A stretch of 9,538 nt of DNA, from the NCBI GenBank assembly GCA_020723365.1, contig DYJB01000107.1, positions 1 through 9,538 on the forward strand. Reading direction: 5' to 3'. The notes under the pieces are model-generated. The model saw only the letters and a program-made list of their open reading frames with translations. It had not been told where the DNA came from and did not search any database. Positions within the stretch are counted from its first letter, which is position 1. Each line of letters opens with the position of its first letter. Both the position numbers and the translations under genes were made by a program. This document shows positions 1 through 5,409 of the stretch, in pieces. This DNA comes from Candidatus Aquidulcis sp. GTDB lineage: Bacteria > Chloroflexota > Anaerolineae > Anaerolineales > E44-bin32.

Positions 1-1259
1 TGGCAGTTCGAGCACGAGGCGTCGAAGGCGTCGCGATGGAGCTGGATCCAGTTGGTGTTCAGGTGCGACTGAGGCTCCGGCCCGCGGCTGATCTCGATGT
101 TGCTGACAAACTCCGCCGAGGGCGATACCACCGGGATGGCGTGGCACAGGTTGCATTCCAACCGGATGGCTTCTTGCTGCTGCGTCAGGTGCTCGCCGTC
201 ATGGCAGCGGAAGCAGCCCGGGGCATTCAGGTGCCCGATGTTGTTAGGGTGGGCGTCCCAGTCGACCTTCTGCTCGAGGAAGACGCTCTGCTGGTAGGCC
301 TCCTGGACGGCGCCGATGGCCCCCTGGATGAGCTCGGCGTTCGAGTCGGCGAAGTCCGGATAGGTCGTGCGATAGAAATCCGCCAGGGCGGCGATGCCCT
401 GGGAGGCGGCCTCCATGGAGGCGTAGGAACCACGCATGGCCTCCACGGCCTTGCGGCGAATCTCGGGGATCTGGGGCGAGATCAGCCCCTGGGAGAGCAG
501 CCGGTCGACGGTGTCCTCCGGCTGATTGACCAGGTGGGTGATGCGGTTGTGGCAGGTGATGCAGTCCATCTCCTTCAGATCGCCCGCCTGGACGGTGGCC
601 GGATCGATGGTGCTGCCCAGCTCGGTGTAGTCGGTGACCGAGCCGTCATCATTGACGACCCGGACGAAGGGGATCGACTGCTCCTCCGGATCGGTGGTCA
701 GGTAGTAGACCTGGTTCTCGATGTGCCAGTGGATGCCCTTGCCCAGGCCGAGGCGCTTGCTGCCGCCGCCGGTCTTGAGCACCAGGTAGGTGTAGGTGAG
801 GCTGTTGTCCTTATCGTCGCCGTAGGTGGCGATCGTGCGCAGGCTGTCGTCGGAGAACTTCTGCGGGGAGTGGCACAGCTCGCAGGTCTCACGCGCCGGG
901 CGCAGCTCGCCGGCGCGGATCGGGTACTCGTAGGTGACGAAGGCGGTGGCGATGATGTGTTTGACGTCGCCGGCCTTGCGGGTGATGCGCGTGGCGATGA
1001 AGCCCTTGCCGATGTGGCAGTCGACGCAGTCGACGCGGGCGTGCGGCGAGGTCAGGTAGGCGGTGTACTCGGGCGGCATGGTGTGGCAGGCGGTGCCGCA
1101 GAAGACGGGCGAGTTGGTGTACTCCCAGGCATAGGCGCCGCCGATGAGCACGATCAGGGTGAGCACGCCCAGCGTCGCATACGGCAGCATCCGCAGCCAG
1201 CGGGAGGACCCTGGAGGCGGGAAGAAGAAGTTGCGAAGAGACTCGCGGAACCGCGCCAT
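1..1259 (-). CDS. NapC/NirT-like membrane-anchored multiheme cytochrome c, at least 7 hemes (3' end cut by window)
   Basis: I read this frame directly: it is open from the ATG at 1259 to the window edge, giving 419 residues plus part of the next codon. A short cytoplasmic N-terminus (FRESLRNFF) leads into one membrane helix at about residues 24-45. The heme motifs are CGTACH (54-59, an unusual CX3CH, followed by T-M), CVDCH (78-82), CELCH (126-130), CITCH (233-237), CFRCH (349-353), CNLCH (369-373) and CSNC+H cut at the edge (416-420). One N-terminal helix followed by C..CH-x-M and SPHARVDCVDCH resembles the NapC/NirT/NrfH family, which oxidises membrane quinol and passes electrons to periplasmic partners. 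Those proteins are about 200 residues with four or five hemes, so this is an extended version. The segment at 250-340 carries no heme motif and is helix-rich. GGAGAG lies 4 nt before the ATG. It follows the hexaheme lipoprotein gene on the same strand, but a terminator and a likely promoter separate them. The exact electron partner cannot be told. Confidence 0.88.
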   Translation of the reverse strand, partial: MARFRESLRNFFFPPPGSSRWLRMLPYATLGVLTLIVLIGGAYAWEYTNSPVFCGTACHTMPPEYTAYLTSPHARVDCVDCHIGKGFIATRITRKAGDVKHIIATAFVTYEYPIRAGELRPARETCELCHSPQKFSDDSLRTIATYGDDKDNSLTYTYLVLKTGGGSKRLGLGKGIHWHIENQVYYLTTDPEEQSIPFVRVVNDDGSVTDYTELGSTIDPATVQAGDLKEMDCITCHNRITHLVNQPEDTVDRLLSQGLISPQIPEIRRKAVEAMRGSYASMEAASQGIAALADFYRTTYPDFADSNAELIQGAIGAVQEAYQQSVFLEQKVDWDAHPNNIGHLNAPGCFRCHDGEHLTQQQEAIRLECNLCHAIPVVSPSAEFVSNIEISRGPEPQSHLNTNWIQLHRDAFDASCSNC

Positions 1260-1344
1260 AGCACTCTCCATCCTGGGCGACTCGGATTCGGGGACGCACG
1301 GCGAACGGTGCGCCAGGTCGTGCCGCCAAAGCGGTCAGACCTTA

Positions 1345-1376
1345 CCGATTATACCCGAAATCACAATCGGTGCCGT
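1345..1376 (-). promoter_or_regulatory. Likely sigma70-type promoter with an inverted repeat over the -10 box
   Basis: On the minus strand 1353-1348 reads TATAAT, an exact -10 consensus in otherwise GC-rich DNA. A hexamer 17 bp upstream (1376-1371, ACGGCA) matches only 3 of 6 of the -35 consensus, so the promoter would be weak or need an activator. The arms CCGATT (1345-1350) and AATCGG (1365-1370) form a perfect 6-bp inverted repeat with a 14-nt spacer covering the -10 box, which could be an operator. Transcription would start near 1340 and serve the NapC/NirT-like cytochrome gene. Confidence 0.5.
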
Positions 1377-1663
1377 CTGCGGACGTCCGCGGGGGAGGGG
1401 GTCCTTGGGAAGGGGTGCCGCTGGTGCCGTCAAGGGAGCGCTGCCAGCGGTCCGTCCGAACCGCAAGCTGGTCCCCCTGCAAGAATCCGGGCTGCGGCCT
1501 TCGCCGCCCGGTCGCCGGCGATCGGCGGCCCGCGCACGAAGGTGGAGAAGTAGATCTGTCCACATCCGGCCGGCGCCGCCAGATCCAGCCCGCTGGCTTC
1601 CGTCCGGGAATCGTGCGCCCTCTGGCCAGGCGTCGCGCTCTGGAGGGGCCCCGGGCCGCGCCC

Positions 1664-1695
1664 AAAACGAACCGGGAGCCCGCGCGGGCTCCCGG
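1664..1695 (-). terminator. Rho-independent terminator after the hexaheme lipoprotein gene
   Basis: Positions 1672-1695 are a perfect 24-base palindrome (12-bp arms starting CCGGGAGCCC). On the minus strand it begins 29 nt after the stop codon and is followed by TTCGTTTT (1671-1664). A folded RNA would lose a few central pairs to the loop but stay very stable. The placement suggests that the lipoprotein gene is transcribed apart from the downstream cytochrome gene. Confidence 0.8.
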
Positions 1696-1724
1696 CTTCT
1701 TGCCTGGCTCTGGATCGCTTCGAG

Positions 1725-2771
1725 CTACTTCATCGCCTCGAGGGCTGCCTCGAGGATCGCCTTGGCATAGGCCGAGTTGTGGACGCCCATGCTGGCGTCG
1801 TACGTGACGAACTTGTAGTTCCACATCGCGTTGGCGACGGCTTCGGGGACCACCAGAGGAGCATCGGCGGACGGATTGCTGAACTTGCCCGTGGCGGCGT
1901 CGTAGATCCCCCACAGGTCCGTTTCCGGATTCAGCATCTTCTTGTCGATGAAGATGGTGTGGAGCTCTTCCAGCAGGCCCTCGATTTCGGTCTGCGCGCC
2001 GTTGACGTCGAAGTTCTTGGCGTCGGCGTGGCAGGCCACGCAGCGAGCCGTGTCGGGCACGTAGGTGTGGTTGCCTTCCTCGCCCATGTGGCAGGCGACG
2101 CACGTGCCTTCGATGCCGGCGTAGTGGGCGCTGGGTGTGCCGGTCACGCCCAGGGCGCCTTCGCCGAGCAGCATCTGGGCCTCGACGCCGTAGTGGGTGC
2201 CGAAGCGCTGCGTGGTGATGGCGACGTTGCCCGCCTCGACCTTGGGCGGTGCGTTGCGGATCTGGTGGCAGTTGGCGCACAGGTTGCCTGAGCCGCCGTC
2301 GAACGTGCCGGCGGTGTACTCCAGCTTGACCGGTGCGGCGCCGCCGGTCAGTGCCCAGTCGGCCGCCGTGTAGCTGGTGTGGATCACATGGCAGGTGCGG
2401 CAGTCGAACGGCGAGACGTTGGTGATGCCGACGACCGACTCGTCATGCGGCGGCAGGCCGGCGCTGATGCGCGCCACGACGCCTTCGGTGCCGTGGCACC
2501 CGGCGCAGCTGCCCTCTTCACCGCGGATGAACGACTCGCCCGTTCCGTGGACCGAGGTCTCACGGAACTGGCCTTCCTTCGAGAGGATGACGGTCGTGTT
2601 GTTGTGGCACTCCGTGCAGGTGAGGTCAGCCGCAGCCGCGGGCGCCCCCGGAGGGCCGGCGGGGCCGGCGGGGCCAACCGGGCCGGCAGGGCCTTCGGCG
2701 CCGGCGCAGGCGGTCAGCGCCAGTGCGGCGACGACGAGGGTCAGGCCGAGCAAGAGGGTTGTCTTTCTCAT
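1725..2771 (-). CDS. Hexaheme c-type cytochrome lipoprotein with a collagen-like Gly-X-Y tether
   Basis: The 348-residue product starts with a lipoprotein signal peptide: MRKTT, a hydrophobic stretch at 6-19, and the lipobox L-T-A-C with the lipidated cysteine at 22. Residues 24-44 are seven Gly-X-Y triplets rich in GPA/GPP, a collagen-like linker, followed by AAAAD. Six CxxCH motifs follow: CTECH (52), CAGCH (89), CRTCH (124), CANCH (165), CVACH (224) and CVACH (244). The C-terminal ~85 residues have no heme motif and end in a GVHNSAYA segment; similar His-Asn segments occur near the C-terminus of several multiheme cytochromes such as the nitrite reductase/hydroxylamine oxidoreductase relatives. 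There is no CxxCK motif, so it is not a typical NrfA. It is most likely an electron-transfer or extracellular terminal cytochrome. AGGAG lies 9 nt before the ATG. It is a single-gene unit with its own promoter region and terminator. Specific activity is unknown. Confidence 0.88.
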   Translation of the reverse strand: MRKTTLLLGLTLVVAALALTACAGAEGPAGPVGPAGPAGPPGAPAAAADLTCTECHNNTTVILSKEGQFRETSVHGTGESFIRGEEGSCAGCHGTEGVVARISAGLPPHDESVVGITNVSPFDCRTCHVIHTSYTAADWALTGGAAPVKLEYTAGTFDGGSGNLCANCHQIRNAPPKVEAGNVAITTQRFGTHYGVEAQMLLGEGALGVTGTPSAHYAGIEGTCVACHMGEEGNHTYVPDTARCVACHADAKNFDVNGAQTEIEGLLEELHTIFIDKKMLNPETDLWGIYDAATGKFSNPSADAPLVVPEAVANAMWNYKFVTYDASMGVHNSAYAKAILEAALEAMK

Positions 2772-2780
2772 CGGGCGATT

Positions 2781-2800
2781 CTCCTCTCAATCTGTGAGAG
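2781..2800 (-). promoter_or_regulatory. Ribosome binding site of the lipoprotein gene, partly inside a hairpin
   Basis: On the minus strand 2800-2795 (CTCTCA) pairs perfectly with 2789-2784 (TGAGAG) across a 5-nt loop. The 3' arm runs directly into the Shine-Dalgarno GGAG (2784-2781), so folding would hide the AGAG half of the site. This could tune translation initiation. The site also decides the start at 2771. Confidence 0.5.
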
Positions 2801-2830
2801 CTAAGGTGTGAACAGCGATTTCGGGAACAA

Positions 2831-3060
2831 GGACTCGCCTGCCTTCGACTCGCCTCCTTTCGGGGAAGCAGGCAGGGGAGCCTCAAGCCGGCGAGCGCTC
2901 GCTGAGTCGGCTGGAGGCCGGCACCCGGCCCGTCCGCGATGGCCCTCACCGGTTGAGCGACCGGATCCGTCCATCGCCTGCGTGCCCTGCGATTCAGCGG
3001 CGGGATCCCTCCCCAGGGCCTGGCTGGATCGCGCCGTCCCGGGCTGCGTCTAGACACAGC
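2831..3060 (-). other. Hairpin-rich 5' leader of the lipoprotein gene, no known riboswitch recognised
   Basis: No gene is seen between 2772 and 3324. The minus-strand leader contains a run of strong paired arms. These are 2977-2971/2942-2936 (7 bp, GCGATGG/CCATCGC) enclosing 2964-2960/2953-2949 (5 bp); 2930-2925/2921-2916 (6 bp); 2918-2914 plus 2912-2908 against 2890-2886 plus 2884-2880 (5+5 bp with one mismatch) enclosing a GCGAGCGCTCGC palindrome; and 2876-2870/2844-2838 (7 bp). The second and third stems share 2916-2918, so they compete. Bases 2909-2904 (CGACTC) are also complementary to 2851-2846 (GAGTCG), a possible long-range contact. gactcgcct occurs twice on the plus strand (2832-2840 and 2847-2855). 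Part of this may be ordinary GC-rich self-complementarity, but the density of perfect arms is notable. Confidence 0.4.
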
Positions 3061-3062
3061 CG

Positions 3063-3097
3063 CGCGCCTTGGTTATGGGTAGAACAACCCAGGCGCG
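3063..3097 (-). repeat. Long inverted repeat at the predicted 5' end of the lipoprotein mRNA
   Basis: cgcgcct (3063-3069) pairs with aggcgcg (3091-3097), and inside it ggtt (3071-3074) with aacc (3086-3089), separated by one T/C mismatch and closed by an 11-nt loop. No T-run follows on either strand, so it is not a standard terminator. It lies just downstream of the predicted transcription start near 3100, where a 5'-terminal stem-loop could protect the mRNA. Confidence 0.5.
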
Positions 3098-3109
3098 TGG
3101 GATGTTGCA

Positions 3110-3138
3110 AGTATATCCTAATCGTACCCTAATGAACA
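3110..3138 (-). promoter_or_regulatory. Likely promoter of the hexaheme lipoprotein gene
   Basis: On the minus strand 3115-3110 reads TATACT (5 of 6 of the -10 consensus). A weak hexamer TGTTCA at 3138-3133 (3 of 6) lies 17 bp upstream. A poor -35 box with two activator-type palindromes just upstream is the usual look of an activator-dependent promoter. Transcription would start around 3099-3103 and leave a leader of about 330 nt. Confidence 0.5.
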
Positions 3139-3152
3139 GCTTCTGAGGAACT

Positions 3153-3168
3153 TGTGACAGATGTCACG
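3153..3168. promoter_or_regulatory. CRP/FNR-family operator, promoter-proximal site
   Basis: TGTGACAGATGTCACG fits TGTGA-N6-TCACA with one mismatch at the last base. Its centre (3160.5) lies about 58-62 bp upstream of the predicted start of the lipoprotein transcript, close to the classical class I activator position (about -61.5). No plus-strand gene starts before 6985, so the target should be the minus-strand lipoprotein gene. Confidence 0.65.
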
Positions 3169-3174
3169 TGGCAC

Positions 3175-3190
3175 TGTGACAAGTGTCACA
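3175..3190. promoter_or_regulatory. CRP/FNR-family operator, distal site
   Basis: TGTGACAAGTGTCACA is an exact match to TGTGA-N6-TCACA. Its centre is 22 bp from the proximal site, about two DNA turns, so two regulator dimers would bind the same face. The regulator is not in this window. The half-site TGTGA is CRP-like rather than the classical FNR TTGAT, but many family members that sense redox, NO or CO in other bacteria use variants, so the signal cannot be named. Confidence 0.7.
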
Positions 3191-3275
3191 TCGGGCCCCG
3201 TGGACAGGTGGCGCTGCAACGCAGGGAGACGGCGGGTGTGAGCATGAGCGCAGCGCCTGTTGTGGGGGAATGAAA

Positions 3276-3308
3276 CGGGCCCCGGCCGGTGATCCGAGCC
3301 GGGGCCCG
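3276..3308 (-). terminator. Terminator hairpin after the cytochrome/Fe-S/NrfD operon
   Basis: An 11-bp perfect stem (3308-3298 with 3286-3276, CGGGCCCCGGC arms) with an 11-nt loop begins 16 nt after the nrfD-like stop codon. The following bases on the minus strand are GTTTCATTCC, a poor U-tract, so termination may be partial or need help. It separates the operon from the regulated lipoprotein gene. Confidence 0.7.
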
Positions 3309-3324
3309 CAGCACGGGTCGAGGA

Positions 3325-4560
3325 CTAATGCTTGCCGTCTTCGGAGGTGCGGAAGAGGGGCAGATAGCGCACGCCGAGCGTGAGCAGCATCAGCGCGTAG
3401 CCCAGCACGCCCAGGGCGATGGCCCACTCGGTCAGGTTCGGGACGTACGGCTTGGCCAGCACGGCGCTCAGGTCGACGCCCGGAGCGTAGTCCAGCGGCA
3501 CGACCAATCCGGAGACGGTCACGTTCCAGCGGTTGAAGACCACGCCGACCATCGCCAGGAAGGCGCCCAGCACCAGGTAGGCGGGGCGTCGGTTGAAGCG
3601 CGGCATCAGGAAGAACAGCACCGGCAGCAGGATGCCGATGACGATCTCACCCACCCAGAAGCCGAAGCCGTAGGGCGTGAAGTCGCGCAGGATGCTGAAG
3701 GCCTGATCCGATCCCGGGGTGCGTCCGTAGTAGGTCACCGCCGCCAGGTCCCAGAACTTGATATAGGCGTACAGCAGCAGCCCCAGCCCGCTGGTGCGGG
3801 CGATGGTGCGCAGGATGTCGTGCGGCACGGTCGGCTTGCGCCGGATCCACTCCACCACATGCGCCACACCCATGGTCACCGCCGGGCCGACGGCCACGGC
3901 CGAGATGATGAACATGATCGGCATCGACGGCTTGAACCAGATCGGGCGCGAGCGCAGGATCCCGTAGGTGGCGCCGAGCGACGACTGGTGCAGGAGCGAG
4001 ATCAGCAGGCCGAGCACCGCCAGCACCGGCGCCGCGCCGTGGAGGCGGTTCGCCCAGTGGTGCAGCTTCGGAAAGCGGTCAAAGAACTTCAGCTCGGCGA
4101 TCACCGGCAGGAACTCGACCATCAGGATCGCCAGGTAGATGGTGATGCACCAGGTGATCTCCCACAGCACCGAGTGGATGTTCCAGTAGACCCATGGGTG
4201 CCAGAATCGGTCCGGACGCCCGATGTCCATCACCAGCGTCAACAGCGCCGTGGTGTAGCCGATGAAGCCGACGAACACCGCCAGGCGCACGATGGGCTGG
4301 AACCGCTTGAGGCCGAAGAGGTAGACGACGGCCGAGAGCGTGAAGGCGCCGGCGCCCAGGGCGATGGCCGAGAGGTCGATGGTGATCCACAGCCCCCAGG
4401 GGACGCCGTTCGACAGGTTGGTCAGGATCAGGCCGCGGGCGAAGACCAGGATGGCGGCTGTCAGCCCGACCAGCAGGGCCAGGCCGAGGAAGCCGACCCA
4501 GCCGCCGGCGCGCGGCGAGAGCGGGAACCGGCGGGGCAGGGGCGCGGTCGAGGTGGTCAT
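3325..4560 (-). CDS. NrfD/HybB-family quinone-interacting integral membrane subunit
   Basis: This 411-residue protein is nearly all hydrophobic helices, about eight to ten, starting at about residue 20. Hallmarks of the NrfD/PsrC/HybB family are visible: the P-W-G-L-W-I-T-I-D motif at 54-62 followed by a glycine-rich helix (GAGAF, 69-73), and MDIGRPDRFWH at 111-121, the region that shapes the quinone pocket in PsrC-like proteins. The C-terminal FNRWNVTVSG...VPLDYAPG pattern and the length are closer to HybB than to short NrfD. Members exchange electrons between (mena)quinone and a bound four-cluster Fe-S protein. They carry no heme of their own. Only 3 nt separate its ATG from the stop of that Fe-S gene, with GGAAGGGG as ribosome binding site, so the two are coupled. 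It is the last gene of the operon. Confidence 0.92.
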   Translation of the reverse strand: MTTSTAPLPRRFPLSPRAGGWVGFLGLALLVGLTAAILVFARGLILTNLSNGVPWGLWITIDLSAIALGAGAFTLSAVVYLFGLKRFQPIVRLAVFVGFIGYTTALLTLVMDIGRPDRFWHPWVYWNIHSVLWEITWCITIYLAILMVEFLPVIAELKFFDRFPKLHHWANRLHGAAPVLAVLGLLISLLHQSSLGATYGILRSRPIWFKPSMPIMFIISAVAVGPAVTMGVAHVVEWIRRKPTVPHDILRTIARTSGLGLLLYAYIKFWDLAAVTYYGRTPGSDQAFSILRDFTPYGFGFWVGEIVIGILLPVLFFLMPRFNRRPAYLVLGAFLAMVGVVFNRWNVTVSGLVVPLDYAPGVDLSAVLAKPYVPNLTEWAIALGVLGYALMLLTLGVRYLPLFRTSEDGKH

Positions 4561-4563
4561 GGG

Positions 4564-5409
4564 CTACACCCCTTCCTTGGGCGGGATGTAGTACACGCTG
4601 GGGCGAGTGCCCAACTCCTCGCGCAGGCGGAAGGTGGCGCTGTCCTCGATCAGCTTGGCGACGCGGCTCTCCGGATCCTTCAGGTCGCCGAAGACGCGGG
4701 CGTCGACCGGGCAGATGTTGACGCAGGCCGGCGTGGCTTCCGGGTCGACTCCCGGCACCAGCCCGTTGGCCAGGCCGGAATCGATGCGGTGGACGCAGAA
4801 GGTGCACTTCTCCACCACGCCGCGCGGCCGGCGCTCGACCTCGGCGATGCCCCAGGTGGGCACGAACTCGTTGACATCCTGGCGCTCGCCCCAGTTGAAG
4901 CGGCGGGCGTCGTAGGGGCAGGCCACCATGCAATAGCGGCAGCCGATACAGCGGTCGTCGTCCATGATCACCACCCCGTCCTCGCGGACGTAGGTGGCCT
5001 GGACGGGGCAGACCTCGACGCAGGGTGCGTGCTGGCAGTGCAGGCAGGGCCGGCTGAAGAAGTAGCGGCGGCCGGCCGCGCTCTCGGCTTCCTGGACGAT
5101 GTTCCAGGGCGCCTCGGGCGCCACGTCGTTGGTGGCCGAGCACGCCCGCTGGCAGTATTCGCACCCGATGCAGGTGTCGAGGTTGATGACCATGCCCCAT
5201 TGATGCCGGGCTGCGGCGTGGCCGCCGATATCTTCGCCGGCAAGCTGGGACTGCTTCAGCGACGAGAAGGGGGAAAGCGGGCCGGTGGTCAGCGCCTGCG
5301 CCGCCACGGCCGAGCCGGCGGCCGTCGCCGCCAGCGTCAGGAAGTCGCGCCGGGTGAGCTCGAGGCGCACCTTCTGCTTGCGCTTCTTGCCGGGCGTCTG
5401 CTCGCTCAT
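4564..5409 (-). CDS. Tat-exported four-cluster [4Fe-4S] ferredoxin-type subunit (NrfC/HybA/DmsB family)
   Basis: The 281-residue product has a basic N-terminus and a twin-arginine motif T-R-R-D-F-L at 19-24, followed by an alanine-rich hydrophobic stretch (26-42), so it should be exported folded by Tat. Sixteen cysteines form four [4Fe-4S] sites: C80-x2-C83-x2-C86-x3-C90; C122-x2-C125-x4-C130-x3-C134; C154-x2-C157-x2-C160-x3-C164; and C202-x2-C205 with C229-x3-C233. All four are complete. Such proteins wire an NrfD-type quinone protein to a periplasmic redox partner. The frame is open further upstream, but the ATG at 5409 was chosen because the Tat signal starts there, GAGGAAGG precedes it, and it overlaps the stop of the upstream cytochrome gene by 4 nt (ATGA). 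Confidence 0.93.
   Translation of the reverse strand: MSEQTPGKKRKQKVRLELTRRDFLTLAATAAGSAVAAQALTTGPLSPFSSLKQSQLAGEDIGGHAAARHQWGMVINLDTCIGCEYCQRACSATNDVAPEAPWNIVQEAESAAGRRYFFSRPCLHCQHAPCVEVCPVQATYVREDGVVIMDDDRCIGCRYCMVACPYDARRFNWGERQDVNEFVPTWGIAEVERRPRGVVEKCTFCVHRIDSGLANGLVPGVDPEATPACVNICPVDARVFGDLKDPESRVAKLIEDSATFRLREELGTRPSVYYIPPKEGV

Larger units (their letters stand above)
1260..1724. other. Intergenic region between two minus-strand cytochrome genes
   Basis: This 465-bp stretch shows no convincing gene. Open frames on both strands here lack good start sites and resemble no family. It holds the terminator of the upstream lipoprotein gene (1664-1695), a locally AT-richer patch with a TATAAT box (1348-1353), and GC-rich sequence between them with short palindromes such as tcgccggcga. 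The leader from the putative start near 1340 to the ATG at 1259 is about 80 nt. Confidence 0.6.

Noticed and set aside
36..1553. A 505-residue open frame on the plus strand
   Set aside because: It is antisense to the NapC/NirT-like cytochrome, whose ordered heme motifs and membrane helix show the true coding strand.
1725..2771. Pentaheme nitrite reductase NrfA
   Set aside because: There is no CxxCK motif, and the protein has six CxxCH sites plus a lipoprotein signal. The GVHN segment alone is not enough.
2880..3060. Known riboswitch classes (cobalamin, c-di-GMP, c-di-AMP, molybdenum cofactor) in the lipoprotein leader
   Set aside because: None of the conserved cores I remember for these classes could be found; only generic paired arms are visible.
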